A stretch of DNA of 64,000 bases from an uncultured delta proteobacterium (GTDB lineage Bacteria; Desulfobacterota; Desulfobulbia; Desulfobulbales; Desulfurivibrionaceae), in contig CAIPYE010000015.1 of NCBI GenBank assembly GCA_903869265.1, positions 248,001 to 312,000 on the forward strand, in the 5' to 3' direction. The first letter of the stretch is position 1. Each line of letters opens with the position of its first letter. Below, in pieces: positions 54,615 to 64,000 of the stretch. A model generated the notes under the pieces. That model searched no databases. It was given only the letters and a program-made list of their open reading frames with translations, and was not told where the DNA came from. The position numbers and the translations under genes were made by a program.

Positions 54615-56609
54615 TCAAGAAGCGCTCGGGCCATGGCAGCCAACGTCTTTCAGACCACCGCCGCCAAGGTCACGACGCATGTCCATATCAAAAAGGACAC
54701 GCTCTTTCTTCTTGTTTATCCCCAGGGCGTCACGCTTTGCCTCGATCTTTTCGATCATGATTCTGGCGATCTCCATGGGCTCCGAAGCGATATTCCAATG
54801 AGCGCCCACCTGGTCCATCAACCCTTCGGTGAGATATTTATTGAAATTCTTGGCCCCGGTGATGGGCAGATTCTGGAACACGACCTGGGCGCCGCTGGCC
54901 ACGAAATATTGGCCGATGGCCACGGCCTTTTCACTCATCCACAGAGGAGCGGTGCCGATGGCGGGCAAATCGGAGATGTCATCGCCCAAACCACCTTGGC
55001 GCACCATTTCGGTGGCAGCGATGAGAATCCGGGAGTTGTCAACGCAAGAGCCCATGTGCAAAACCGGCGGCATGCCCACGGTCTCACAAACCTCCCGCAG
55101 GCTGTCACCGCAGAAACGGGCCGCCTCGGGGTTGAGCAAACCGGCCTTGCCGAGAGAGGTTGCAGCGCAGCCCGTGGCCAGAACCAGGATGTTGTTTTTC
55201 AACAACTCCCTGACGATGGTTTCATGGGTGTCGTCCGCCAGCTTAAAGTTATCGCAACCGACAATGGCAGCCACTCCGCGGATGCGGCCATTGATGATGT
55301 TGTCGTTGAGCGGCCGGTAACTGGCGCGAAAACGCCCGCCCAGCATGGTATTGATGGTTTCGTGACTGAAACCAACCACCACGTCCATCTTGGTTTCCTG
55401 GGGGATAAAGCATTTTCCCCGCTTCTTGAAATTCTTGATGGCGTGGGTCAGTATCTGTTTGGCGGAATTGAGCGCCTCGTGCTCCTCGAACTGGATATGA
55501 ATACCGCCGGGCATCTTGGCCCGATAGTTGGTGGTGATGATGTCGGTGTGGAAATTTTTTGCCACCTCGGCCACGGACTGCATGACGCACTGGACATCAA
55601 CCACCATCGCCTCCACCGCGCCGGTGGCCAAGACCATCTCCTGCTGGACAAAACCTCCGGCCACCGGAATCCCGCGGCGCATGAGAATCTCGTTGCCTGT
55701 GCAGCAAACGCCGGCAAGGTTGATGCCTTTGGCTCCCTGCTTCTTGGCCAGCTCCAGCATTTCCGGATCCTGGGCCGCGATGCACAAGGCCTCGGCCAGC
55801 AAAGGCTCATGCCCATGCACGGTGATGTTGACCTGATCGAGCCGCAACACCCCGAGGTCAACAATGGCGCGCCGGGGCACCGGAGTGCCGAACATGATGT
55901 CGGTCAACTCGGTGGAAAGCATGGAAGCTCCCCAGCCGTCGGACAAGGCGGTGCGAGAGGCCTGGAGCATGATGTTCTGGTATTCCTGATCAACGCCCAT
56001 GTGGGTGCGGTGCATCATCTCCACTACCTCACGGTCAATGCCGCGGGGCGCGATACCCAGTTTTTTCCAAAGGGCCTGGCGCTTGGGCGTGGCCCGTTTC
56101 AACATGGAAAGGGGCGCGTCATCCTGTTTGCCGAATTCGGCCAGAGCCTTCTCGCCGAGTTCAACCGCAATATCCTTCACCTCACGGTCTTCGGTGACGA
56201 TGCCGAACACCTCGGCCAGCTTTTTCAGCTTGGGTACATCCTTGATCTGGTGCGGGCCTTCCCCCTTGGCTGCCTCGAGGAAGCCCTTGACCATTTCCCG
56301 GGCATGATCGGTGTGCGCAGCGGAACCAGCGGCCACGGTACGGGCGAAATTCCTGGCTGCCACGGTGTCGGCGGTGGCGCCGCAGATGCCGAGCATGTCT
56401 TCCACGCCATCGATGATCTGGCAAGGCCCCATGTTGCAGTTGCGGCAGCAAGTTCCGCCGGAGCCGAAAAGACAGGCCGACATGCCCCGCGCTTTAACGC
56501 GGTCATAGGCGGTTCTGACGTTCTTGGCTATGTCCTGGGAGAGAATCTGTTGCGTGGAAACGCAGGTGATATCCGCGCATCCTTCACATCCATTTCGTTT
56601 GATCGCCAT
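54615..56609 (-). CDS. cooS: anaerobic carbon monoxide dehydrogenase catalytic subunit
   Basis: A 664-residue Ni-Fe CO dehydrogenase (CooS/AcsA). N-terminal cluster ligands are seen in 'NGCEGCADITC' and 'GGTCCRNCNMGPC'. C-cluster region residues appear in 'LAGVCCTGNEIL' and 'VLHMGSCVDNSRI'. In this operon it supplies CO to AcsB, and it can run in reverse to oxidise acetyl-CoA-derived CO. It lies between folD and metF-acsD. No CooC or other Ni-insertion gene is in the window. Confidence 0.96.
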   Translation of the reverse strand: MAIKRNGCEGCADITCVSTQQILSQDIAKNVRTAYDRVKARGMSACLFGSGGTCCRNCNMGPCQIIDGVEDMLGICGATADTVAARNFARTVAAGSAAHTDHAREMVKGFLEAAKGEGPHQIKDVPKLKKLAEVFGIVTEDREVKDIAVELGEKALAEFGKQDDAPLSMLKRATPKRQALWKKLGIAPRGIDREVVEMMHRTHMGVDQEYQNIMLQASRTALSDGWGASMLSTELTDIMFGTPVPRRAIVDLGVLRLDQVNITVHGHEPLLAEALCIAAQDPEMLELAKKQGAKGINLAGVCCTGNEILMRRGIPVAGGFVQQEMVLATGAVEAMVVDVQCVMQSVAEVAKNFHTDIITTNYRAKMPGGIHIQFEEHEALNSAKQILTHAIKNFKKRGKCFIPQETKMDVVVGFSHETINTMLGGRFRASYRPLNDNIINGRIRGVAAIVGCDNFKLADDTHETIVRELLKNNILVLATGCAATSLGKAGLLNPEAARFCGDSLREVCETVGMPPVLHMGSCVDNSRILIAATEMVRQGGLGDDISDLPAIGTAPLWMSEKAVAIGQYFVASGAQVVFQNLPITGAKNFNKYLTEGLMDQVGAHWNIASEPMEIARIMIEKIEAKRDALGINKKKERVLFDMDMRRDLGGGGLKDVGCHGPSAS

Positions 56610-56690
56610 CTTGTGTCCTCAGCATCTTGGGTTCGCTATGTAACAGAAAAGCAGATGCCTTCTGATTACTTGATCGCCTGCGGCAGCCGC

Positions 56691-57578
56691 TTATTTCTGG
56701 GCTGCACGCTGCCTAGCCGCCTGTACGGTGTTTTTCATGAGCATGGTGATGGTCATGGGTCCGACCCCACCCGGAACAGGGGTAATATACGAGGCTTTTT
56801 CCTTTACCGCATCAAAATCCACGTCACCGGCGAGAATGGCCTTGCCTTCTGCGGTTTTGCCGATCCGGTTCACACCGACATCGATTATAACCACCCCATC
56901 TTTGACCATGTCGGCGGTCACCATTTTCGGTACGCCAACCGCGGCGATGATGATATCGGCCCGCTTGCAATGGGCAGCCATGTCCTTGGTGCGGGTATGG
57001 CACAAGGTGACAGTGGCATTGCCGCCTTTGCGCTTCTGGAGCATCAGGTTGGCGATGGGCTTGCCGACGATGTTGCTGCGACCAATAACCACAACCTCGG
57101 CGCCGCTGGTCTCTACGCCGCTACGGGTCAGAAGCTCGAGAATACCATGGGGCGTGCAGGGCAGAAAGCACTCTTCGCCCACCACCATCTTGCCCACATT
57201 CACCGGATGAAAGCCATCCACGTCCTTGGCCGGATCAATGGCATACAGCACATTGGTCTCATTGATATGCTTGGGCAGGGGCAATTGCACGAGAATGCCG
57301 TGGATGTTCTTGTCCTTGTTATATTTCTCGACAATGGCGAGCAGATCCTGCTCACTGGTATCGGCGGGAAGGGTAACCTGCTCGGAATGAATGCCAAGCG
57401 CATGGGCGGTCTTGTTCTTGGCGCTCACATACGATTGAGAGGCCGGGTCTTCTCCCACCAAAATCGTGACAAGACCGGGAACAACATTGTGCTTTTCCTT
57501 AAGTTCCGCAACCTCGGTCTTCAACTCTTCACGAATGGCTTTTGCAACTTCCGTCCCGCTGATAATCTTGGCACTCAT
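56691..57578 (-). CDS. folD: bifunctional methylene-THF dehydrogenase/cyclohydrolase
   Basis: A 295-residue enzyme that interconverts formyl-, methenyl- and methylene-tetrahydrofolate. The catalytic Lys region is 'SYVSAKNKTAHALG', the NADP site is 'VVIGRSNIVGKPIANL', and the C-terminal 'TPVPGGVGPMTITMLMKNT' is the family signature. An AAGGAG ribosome-binding site precedes the ATG. It provides the middle step between fhs and metF in the methyl branch. Confidence 0.96.
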   Translation of the reverse strand: MSAKIISGTEVAKAIREELKTEVAELKEKHNVVPGLVTILVGEDPASQSYVSAKNKTAHALGIHSEQVTLPADTSEQDLLAIVEKYNKDKNIHGILVQLPLPKHINETNVLYAIDPAKDVDGFHPVNVGKMVVGEECFLPCTPHGILELLTRSGVETSGAEVVVIGRSNIVGKPIANLMLQKRKGGNATVTLCHTRTKDMAAHCKRADIIIAAVGVPKMVTADMVKDGVVIIDVGVNRIGKTAEGKAILAGDVDFDAVKEKASYITPVPGGVGPMTITMLMKNTVQAARQRAAQK

Positions 57579-57988
57579 TTATTTTCTCCTTATATCAAAA
57601 AGTGATGGGCTCGCAAAAAGGGGACACCAGTCACATGTCCATGGCACAACCTGAAAATGTTTACAGCAGCGAAGCAGCAACCGTTGCAATCGCGGCTTCT
57701 TTGCGATTTCAACAAAAAGTTATAGATATCTCTATCAATGCGCCTAACGCCGTCAAAACGACCTGCCGCCTCATCTCCCAGGCAGAAATCACCTTCGGAT
57801 GATGGCCCCGGCAAGGCAAAAATGGGGATCAGAGCTTACAAAACTACCCAATTTAACAACACATTTCAATAGGTAGATATACTTGCAAAAAGCCCTGTAC
57901 TATACATTTTCCGGCAGAAAATAGAAGAAAAAAACGGGGGAAATGAATAATTGTGATGGGGGTGGGAAGAAAGAAAGCTATTGCCTTG
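57579..57988. other. 410-base intergenic region before folD
   Basis: I see no credible gene. A 74-codon open frame at 57590-57814 (minus) has no ribosome-binding site and odd composition. The folD promoter may lie here, but no convincing -35/-10 pair was found. T-rich DNA follows the GspE/PilB-like stop without a hairpin. Confidence 0.55.
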
Positions 57989-60205
57989 TCATTCCGGTTT
58001 TTTTGCCCGATCGTTCGCCAGTTTGACAATAATATTGTTCGCCTGACTCAAACGGTTGACCACGGTTTTAAAAAGGTGGTTGGCCACATCGGGATATTTT
58101 TGGATAACCTCCTGGAGCTTGTCGCCAGGAAACCGTTTTACCTTGGACCGTCCCTTGGAGGTGATGGAGGCGGAACGGGGCTCGCCAGAAATGGCGCTCA
58201 TCTCGCCGAAATATTCGCCCGGCTCTGTGATCTCGGCGATCTTTTTACCATCCTTCACCACGGATACGGCGCCGATGACCAGTTTAAAGAAATCACTGTC
58301 GTTGTTGTTCTGCCGGATGATGAAATCCCCATCCTCGTATTCCTCGATATCCGGATGGACCAGATAGGCGGGCAGACTCTCTTCGGTGATAACGGTTCTC
58401 TTCAGAATCTCTTCAATGCTGGTGGCGCCTTCGATAACCTTTTTTATCCCTGCCCGCCGCAGGGGGGTCATCCCCTCTTGCACGGCAATCTTGCGCAACT
58501 GATCTTCCGGCACTTCTGCACTGATCGCCTTGGCCACCTCATCGGTGATCTCCATCAGCTCAAAAAGACCGACCCTCCCCTTGTAGCCGCCGCCGTTGCA
58601 TTTCTGGCACCCCTTGGCGCGATAGATAACAAAATCTTTCTCAAGATCATTCTCTGTAAAACCAAGGGCGAGAAGCTCTTCCTTCGGCGGTCGGGGCACC
58701 TCCTCCTTGCAATGGACGCAAAGCTTTCTCGCCAACCTCTGGGAAAGGACCATGGTAACAGCCGAGGCCAGCATGAAGGGCGGAATGCCGATATCCACCA
58801 GACGACCGATGGTGGCGGGACAGTCATTGGTGTGGAGGGTACTGAAAACAAGATGCCCGGTCATGGCCGCTTTGATGGCAATCTCTGCGGTTTCCATATC
58901 CCGAATCTCGCCGACCATGATGATGTCGGGGTCCTGCCGGAGAAAGGCCTTGAGCGCCGCGGGAAAGGTCATCCCCACTTCTTTCTTGACATTGACCTGG
59001 TTGATCCCCTTGAAGTTGAACTCCACCGGATCTTCGGCGGTGAGGATCTTGGTGTCTTCGCTGTTGAGCGAATTGAGCACCGAATAGAGGGTTACCGTCT
59101 TGCCGCTGCCCGTGGGACCGGTAACGAGCAGCAGCCCCTGGGGCCGCTCGATACAGCGCTGGAGGGTGGCAAAGGTCTCCTTCTCAAAACCGAGCTTGGT
59201 GAGATCGACATTGAGACTGCCCTTGTCGAGGATACGCAGAACAATACTCTCCCCGAACAGGGTGGGCAGGGTGGAAACCCGGAAGTCAACGGCCCGGGTC
59301 CGCCCCAGCTTGATCCGGATACGACCGTCCTGGGGCACCCGACGCTCGGTGATATCAAGCTGGGACATGATTTTTATCCGTGAATTCAGGGCGTTCTTGA
59401 TCGAAAGGGGCAGATTCATGGACTTGTACAGGGAGCCATCCATGCGGTAGCGCACCTGGAGTGTTTTTTCGTAAGGCTCGATGTGAATATCGCTCACTCC
59501 ATCGTTGACCGCCTTGAGCAGGATGCCGTTCACCAGCTTGATAATGGGAGCGTCCGAAGCGGAATACTGATCACCGCCCGCCTCATCTTCCAGCGAGGCA
59601 ATCTCCATGCCATCGGCCGCCTCGGAGGCCAGGGTGCCAAAATCGTCGATCTGGGTAACAGGCTCCTCATCTTTTTCTTCTGCGCCCACCGAGGTGAAGA
59701 AAGACTGATGCTCCTCATCGCTGATCTTGTAATAGGTCTTGTAGGCGTCGACGATGTCCTTTTCGGTGGCGACGCAGACGGTCAGCGGCATTTTGACCGC
59801 GGCCTGCAAGCTTTCCACCGCGCCGGTATCCGTGGGCTCAGCCATGGCGACCTGGAGAGATTTACCTATCTGCCGCAAAGGAAACGCCAGATATTTCTTG
59901 GCAATCTCGTAGGGCAGGAGCGCCAATGCATCGGGTTTGGGCGGTTCCCTGCTGATGACAACGGATTGATAGTTGTGCAGGCGGCTTAAAAAGTTGAGGA
60001 TGGTGGATTCTTCAATATGACCAAGCCGCAGGAGGATGCTGCTCAGTCTCCCCCCGGATTTTTTCTGGGCGGCAAGGGCATCATCGAGCTGGTAGCTGCT
60101 GATCTGCCCGGCCTTGCGCAGCAGTTCGCCTATTTTGATCTTTCCGGCCCCGGATTGATCTTTTACCGTGGACCGCAAATTTGATTTATTGTCTGCTACG
60201 GCCAT
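57989..60205 (-). CDS. GspE/PilB-like secretion ATPase with C-terminal cNMP-binding domain
   Basis: A 738-residue ATPase of the type II secretion/type IV pilus assembly family. The N-terminal MshEN-type domain ('IGELLRKAGQISSYQLDDAL') is followed by the motor with Walker A 'GPTGSGKT', an Asp box, Walker B and the tetra-Cys zinc site ('CVHCKEE', 'CQKCNGGG'). The last 130 residues are a CRP-like cyclic-nucleotide-binding fold ('GDFIIRQNNNDSDFF', 'PGEYFGEMSAISGEPRSASI'), which is not part of usual GspE or PilB. No other pilus genes are adjacent, and it lies between fhs and folD. Second-messenger control of the motor is a reasonable inference. Confidence 0.88.
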   Translation of the reverse strand: MAVADNKSNLRSTVKDQSGAGKIKIGELLRKAGQISSYQLDDALAAQKKSGGRLSSILLRLGHIEESTILNFLSRLHNYQSVVISREPPKPDALALLPYEIAKKYLAFPLRQIGKSLQVAMAEPTDTGAVESLQAAVKMPLTVCVATEKDIVDAYKTYYKISDEEHQSFFTSVGAEEKDEEPVTQIDDFGTLASEAADGMEIASLEDEAGGDQYSASDAPIIKLVNGILLKAVNDGVSDIHIEPYEKTLQVRYRMDGSLYKSMNLPLSIKNALNSRIKIMSQLDITERRVPQDGRIRIKLGRTRAVDFRVSTLPTLFGESIVLRILDKGSLNVDLTKLGFEKETFATLQRCIERPQGLLLVTGPTGSGKTVTLYSVLNSLNSEDTKILTAEDPVEFNFKGINQVNVKKEVGMTFPAALKAFLRQDPDIIMVGEIRDMETAEIAIKAAMTGHLVFSTLHTNDCPATIGRLVDIGIPPFMLASAVTMVLSQRLARKLCVHCKEEVPRPPKEELLALGFTENDLEKDFVIYRAKGCQKCNGGGYKGRVGLFELMEITDEVAKAISAEVPEDQLRKIAVQEGMTPLRRAGIKKVIEGATSIEEILKRTVITEESLPAYLVHPDIEEYEDGDFIIRQNNNDSDFFKLVIGAVSVVKDGKKIAEITEPGEYFGEMSAISGEPRSASITSKGRSKVKRFPGDKLQEVIQKYPDVANHLFKTVVNRLSQANNIIVKLANDRAKKPE

Positions 60206-60392
60206 GGATGCGAGGCTACCCCTGAGATGTTGTTCTGTGCGAAAAAAGTCACCTTCTATTCAATACTATATCCAGACTCCCACTGACAAGCATATCTGTC
60301 CCTCCCAAACAAAAAAAGGGTATCGGAATCGGGACGGTGCCATGTCAGTTAAGGGCCACCTGTAAGCAATTACATTTTTTCTGCCTGCACTG

Positions 60393-60436
60393 AAAAAAAG
60401 CACTGGTCAAAAGACGTGCGTCCTTTGACCAGTGCT
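60393..60436 (-). terminator. rho-independent terminator after fhs
   Basis: Perfect 13-base arms AGCACTGGTCAAA (60399-60411) and TTTGACCAGTGCT (60424-60436) are followed on the minus strand by seven T. It lies 26 bases after the fhs stop and separates fhs from the GspE/PilB-like gene. Confidence 0.93.
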
Positions 60437-60462
60437 GGATGAGAAAGTGTGTAAACGGTTAT

Positions 60463-62226
60463 TTAGAACAGCCCTGAAACCTTCCCTGTTTCCGGGTCGA
60501 CATCAATACGTCGGAAAGCCGGATTCGAGCTGGTGCCGGGCATCAGGCTGATCGTTCCCGCACACGGGCAGAGGAACTTGGCGCCGGAATAAATCAGCAC
60601 GTCACGAACAGGCAACCGCCATCCCTTGGGCACGCCTTTGAGGGTCGGATCATGCGTCAGGCTCAAGTGGCTCTTGACCATCATGGTGGCATAGTCGGCA
60701 TATTGAGGATCGCTCTCCAGCATCTTGACCTTGGCCAAAGCTTCAGCAGACCAATCAACACCGTCGCCGCCGTATACTTCCTTGGTGATCATCTCAACCC
60801 GGTCGCGCAGTTTCATCTCCAACGGGTAGAGGAACTTGAAGTCGTTTTCTTCGTTGCAGGCGTCGATTACCGCATCGGCGAACTCGAGCGCTCCGTCGCC
60901 CCCTTTTTCCCAATGCTTGGATTCGGCGCAACGAGCCCCGGCAGCCTCGGCGATCCGGCGGACAACCTTGCACTCTGCGTCGGTGTCGGAGTAAAAGCGG
61001 TTGATGCAGACCACCGGGTTGATGCCGGCCTTGCGGATGACATTGATCAGATGGACCATGTTCTCGCAGCCCTTCTCGACCAGCTCGATGTTCTCCTTGG
61101 TATAGGCGTCATCGAGAGGCTTGCCCGGAACAACCTTCGGTCCGCCGCCGTGCATCTTCAGGGCGCGGATGGTTGCGGTGAGAACGGAAACATGCGGCTT
61201 GAGGCCGGAGTAGCGGCATTTCACGTTCCAGAATTTCTCAAAGCCGATGTCAGCGGCAAAGCCGGACTCGGTGATGTTGTAGTCAAAGAGCTTCAGGGCA
61301 ACCCGGTCGGCGATGATGGAAGACTGGCCGACCGCGATGTTGGCGAAAGGTCCGGCGTGGACCAGGCAGGGGTTGTACTCGGCGGTGCACATCAGGGTCG
61401 GGTTGATGGTGTTGCGCATGAAAGCGGCCATGGCGTTGCCGACTTCCAGGTCGCGGCAGGTAACCGGCTTGCCGCTCTTGTCAAAGGCCACGGTGATGTT
61501 GTTGATCCGTTCCTTCAAATCCGCCAGGTCAGTGGCGATGGACAGGATGGCCATCAGCTCGGAGCCCACGGCGATGCCGAATTTGGACTGCATGGTGTAC
61601 CCGTCTGTACGGCCGCCGAGGCCGATGACGATGTTGCGCAGCGCCTGGGCACAGAAATCGATGATCCAGCCGAATTCCACCCGGGTGGGGTCGATGTCAA
61701 GCCGCCGCATGCCGGTCAGTCTGGCCAGCTGCTCATCGTTATAGTTCCGCTCATGCTGCATGCGGGCGGTCATGGCCACCATGCCCAGGTTGTGGGCGTT
61801 CATGATGTCGTTGATATCTCCGGTAAGCCCCAGAGAGAACTCGGTCATCGGGATCAAGAGGGAGTTGCCGCCACCTGCCGCAGTCCCCTTGACGTTCATG
61901 GTCGGGCCGCCGGAAGGTTGACGCAGGGCGCCGCCGACATTCTTGCCGCGCTTGCCCAACCCTTCCATCAGGCCGCAGGAAGTAGTGCTTTTCCCTTCCC
62001 CAAGAGGCGTTGGGGTAATCGCTGTTACCTCAATGTACTTGCCGTCCGGCTTGTCTTTGAGGCGATTCATAATTTTAAGGAAATCGAGCTTGGCCAACCT
62101 GCCCATGGGGAGAATTTCGTCTTTCTCAAGTCCTAATTTGTCTCGCCATTCCTCAGGGGTGGGCATGTTCTTTTCGGCAGCCTCGGAAATCTGCCAATCT
62201 GCCATATTCACCGCATCAAAAGCCAT
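60463..62226 (-). CDS. fhs: formate-tetrahydrofolate ligase
   Basis: A 587-residue enzyme that makes 10-formyl-THF from formate, ATP and THF, the first C1-carrier step of the methyl branch. The P-loop '[16 protein letters not shown]' is present, and so are '[20 protein letters not shown]' and '[11 protein letters not shown]'. An AAGGAGAACG ribosome-binding site is upstream. The gene is about 100 bases after thyX and may be cotranscribed with it. A strong terminator follows. Confidence 0.97.
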   Translation of the reverse strand: MAFDAVNMADWQISEAAEKNMPTPEEWRDKLGLEKDEILPMGRLAKLDFLKIMNRLKDKPDGKYIEVTAITPTPLGEGKSTTSCGLMEGLGKRGKNVGGALRQPSGGPTMNVKGTAAGGGNSLLIPMTEFSLGLTGDINDIMNAHNLGMVAMTARMQHERNYNDEQLARLTGMRRLDIDPTRVEFGWIIDFCAQALRNIVIGLGGRTDGYTMQSKFGIAVGSELMAILSIATDLADLKERINNITVAFDKSGKPVTCRDLEVGNAMAAFMRNTINPTLMCTAEYNPCLVHAGPFANIAVGQSSIIADRVALKLFDYNITESGFAADIGFEKFWNVKCRYSGLKPHVSVLTATIRALKMHGGGPKVVPGKPLDDAYTKENIELVEKGCENMVHLINVIRKAGINPVVCINRFYSDTDAECKVVRRIAEAAGARCAESKHWEKGGDGALEFADAVIDACNEENDFKFLYPLEMKLRDRVEMITKEVYGGDGVDWSAEALAKVKMLESDPQYADYATMMVKSHLSLTHDPTLKGVPKGWRLPVRDVLIYSGAKFLCPCAGTISLMPGTSSNPAFRRIDVDPETGKVSGLF

Positions 62227-62326
62227 TTCGTTCTCCTTCTTAAATAAGTTGTTCTCGATTCCACTGTATCAACAAAAACATGGGGCCCAGGCTCCAGCTC
62301 GCACCCCGGATTTTCCCATCCTTACC

Positions 62327-63283
62327 CTATTCCGTGGCAAAGGAGGCATCCGCAAAAACAGCCGGAAATCGCTCCTGGAAAGCCTTGGCCAGCGGGATCA
62401 TTACCTCGCGCATGGAAGGCTCGGCATTCTTGGGGGTGCGCAGCTTAAAGATGTGCAGCCACTCCAGCAGATTGGCAAAGACGATGATCTCGGTCTTGCA
62501 GGAGTTGGGCAGCACGGTGCGGGCGGCCTGGGGCGAAGAGGTGGCCAGGAGCTTGAGATAGATCTTCTCCGTCTCCAGCATGGCTTTTTCCCAGAGCTTG
62601 TATTCCTTGCTCCCCTCGGCAAAAAACATGGGGCTGATAAAGGTGATCTCGTTGCCGAACTTGTCATCGGCATAGCGGCAATAGCGCTGGCTTTCCTGCA
62701 AAAAGGAACAGGGCCGGTGCCGGACGATCTCGTGGGTCACCGCCCGATTGGTGATAAAGCGCACCGCCACATAGCGGTGTTTGGCCAACAGATCCGCGGA
62801 CAGACCCTCGACCTCGTCCAGCGAAAGCCGGGTGACGACAACCCCGTCCTGGGGGAGCCAGCCGCGTTTCGGCGCCAGATCGGAGAAAAAGAGCGGATAC
62901 AGTTCGGCAAGATAGCCGGCCATCCCCTTGATCACCTTGACCTTGCCGTAATCGCGGGCCAGTTCCCGGAAAGCCCGGATCGTCCCGGTGATGAGCAGCG
63001 CCTTTTTCTCCAGCCGGTCAAACTGGATGAATTTGGGGATCACGCTCAAAAACTGGGCCACCAGGGATTCGCTGTCGATCTCAACCCGCAGGGTCAAGGC
63101 CGCCATCTCCAAGACCGAATTGTGCCCATGCTTGACGATCCCCTTCACAAAAGGGACAGCCGAGTCCTCTGTGATCTTGTCCTCGGATTTGTAGCACAGG
63201 CGGCCGCACGCCTCGATGCGCACAGCCAGGGACTGATGGTCCAGTTCCTCAAGGATCTGAAACGAAGCCGGTATAACCTTCAT
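62327..63283 (-). CDS. thyX: FAD-dependent thymidylate synthase
   Basis: A 318-residue ThyX. The signature RHRX7S is present as 'VRHRPCSFLQESQRYCRY', and 'VKHGHNSVLEMAALTL' is the conserved N-terminal region. ThyX makes dTMP from dUMP and methylene-THF and regenerates THF, not dihydrofolate. This fits a genome block rich in THF-dependent C1 enzymes. The stop-to-start gap to the cysteine desulfurase gene upstream is 24 bases. Confidence 0.95.
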   Translation of the reverse strand: MKVIPASFQILEELDHQSLAVRIEACGRLCYKSEDKITEDSAVPFVKGIVKHGHNSVLEMAALTLRVEIDSESLVAQFLSVIPKFIQFDRLEKKALLITGTIRAFRELARDYGKVKVIKGMAGYLAELYPLFFSDLAPKRGWLPQDGVVVTRLSLDEVEGLSADLLAKHRYVAVRFITNRAVTHEIVRHRPCSFLQESQRYCRYADDKFGNEITFISPMFFAEGSKEYKLWEKAMLETEKIYLKLLATSSPQAARTVLPNSCKTEIIVFANLLEWLHIFKLRTPKNAEPSMREVMIPLAKAFQERFPAVFADASFATE

Positions 63284-63307
63284 GTTGTTATCCTTATCGC
63301 GTTTCTA

Positions 63308-64000
63308 TTAGGAACAGCTGCACTTGCATTGACTGGAGCCGACCTTGCCCTTATGTTCGCTCTTCCAAAACGGCGACATCTCGCGGAGCTGGGCAATGAC
63401 CGGGGGCAACTTCTCCAGGACAAAGTCCACCTCGGCCTCGGTGTTGTACACGCTGAGGCTCAGGCGGATCGAGCCGTGCGCCGCGGTAAAGGGTACGCCC
63501 ATGGCCCGCATCACATGCGAAGGCTCAAGCGACCCGGAGGTGCAGGCGGACCCGGAAGAAGCGCAGATACCGAAGCGGTCGAGATGGAGCAAAATCGCCT
63601 CGCCTTCCACATACTCAAAGCTGATATTGGTCGTATTGGGCAGACGCAGGGTCTTGTGCCCATTAAGCAACGAGCTTGGGATGCTGGCCAGCAGCCCATC
63701 TTCCAGCTTGTCCCGCAGACCCTTCACCCTGGTATTTTCATCCTGCATCTGCTGGGCCGCCATCTCACAGGCCTTGCCCAGGCCGACGATGGCGGCCACG
63801 TTTTCCGTGCCGCCCCGGCGGCCATGCTCCTGGTGTCCGCCAATGATAAAGGGGACAAAAGGCGTGCCCTTGCGAACATAGAGAACACCGATCCCCTTGG
63901 GAGCATGTAATTTATGCCCGGAAAGCGAGAGGAAATCAATCGGTACTTGTGACAGGTTTATGGGAATTTTTCCCACCGCCTGCACCGCATCGGTATGGAA
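63308..64000 (-). CDS. cysteine desulfurase (NifS/IscS family), N-terminal part outside window
   Basis: The frame is open to the window edge, and about 231 C-terminal residues are visible. The PLP Lys is in 'SLSGHKLHAPKGIGVLY', the substrate-binding region is 'GTENVAAIVGLGKA', and the catalytic Cys is in 'CASSGSACTSG'. The tail ends in 'SSQCKCSCS', an unusual Cys-rich end that may pass sulfur or bind metal. The enzyme mobilises sulfur from cysteine for FeS clusters. Selenium supply to the selenoproteins is also conceivable but unproven. Confidence 0.92.
   Translation of the reverse strand, partial: FHTDAVQAVGKIPINLSQVPIDFLSLSGHKLHAPKGIGVLYVRKGTPFVPFIIGGHQEHGRRGGTENVAAIVGLGKACEMAAQQMQDENTRVKGLRDKLEDGLLASIPSSLLNGHKTLRLPNTTNISFEYVEGEAILLHLDRFGICASSGSACTSGSLEPSHVMRAMGVPFTAAHGSIRLSLSVYNTEAEVDFVLEKLPPVIAQLREMSPFWKSEHKGKVGSSQCKCSCS

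Noticed and set aside
54234-57605. Long plus-strand open frame of over 1100 codons
   Set aside because: It lies opposite metF-acsD, cooS and folD, which have clear motifs. It has no homology that I recognise, and its composition is that of an antisense shadow of GC-rich genes.
57590-57814. Small minus-strand open frame upstream of folD
   Set aside because: No ribosome-binding site, no family resemblance and unusual Cys/His content; treated as noncoding.
1-64000. tRNA or rRNA genes
   Set aside because: I looked in the intergenic gaps for TPsiC-arm and cloverleaf patterns and saw none; a covariance-model search was not possible here.

Overview
The window looks like a chromosomal segment of a strictly anaerobic, GC-rich Desulfobacterota (deltaproteobacterial) bacterium, probably of the Desulfobulbales. 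I infer this from the gene content, not from a marker gene. The evidence is a near-complete carbonyl branch of the Wood-Ljungdahl pathway, HdrA/MvhD-type flavin electron-transfer proteins, several multiheme c-type cytochromes, and four genes with in-frame TGA codons that read as selenocysteine. No rRNA, tRNA, CRISPR array, intact transposase or phage gene was seen.

Layout. 1-900: 3' end of an SsuA/NMT1-type substrate-binding protein gene. 897-5037 (minus): a tight four-gene operon of PHP hydrolase, C39-like peptidase, RimK-like ATP-grasp ligase and GCS2-type ligase, which looks like a peptide or amide-bond forming and trimming system. 5074-6118: an AT-rich two-gene unit of unknown function. 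6298-16364: housekeeping genes (miaB, DUF4911, purB, recJ, pgsA, miaA, serC, a radical SAM gene, rlmN). 16638-26182: accessory genes (lipoprotein, hexaheme cytochrome, AhpD-like protein, O-methyltransferase, M16 peptidase, Fsr-type MFS transporter, MgtC), with repeats and a gene remnant.

26386-39734 (plus) is an electron-transfer island. A tetraheme cytochrome/FeS/NrfD quinone module is followed by a cytoplasmic selenocysteine formate dehydrogenase with HydB- and HydG-like subunits. Next come an MtrA/MtrB-like porin-cytochrome pair, two stand-alone periplasmic binding proteins, and a sensor kinase that carries a CXXCH haem c motif in its periplasmic domain.

40134-64000 (minus) is a carbon-fixation and folate block. 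In transcription order it holds a cysteine desulfurase fragment, thyX, fhs, a GspE/PilB-like ATPase with a cNMP-binding tail, folD, cooS/acsA, a metF-acsD in-frame fusion, acsB, acsC, a 1371-residue GltD-formate dehydrogenase fusion (Sec824), a duplicated HdrA (Sec63) and MvhD (Sec69). A clear rho-independent terminator closes the block. Formate and CO2 metabolism, C1-tetrahydrofolate chemistry, CO dehydrogenase/acetyl-CoA synthase and flavin-based electron transfer are therefore encoded together. Methyltransferase acsE, metV, hdrBC and Ni-insertion genes are not in the window. The most notable points are the three consecutive selenoprotein genes, the MetF-AcsD fusion with an internal ribosome-binding site, and the MtrAB / binding-protein / haem-sensor-kinase module.
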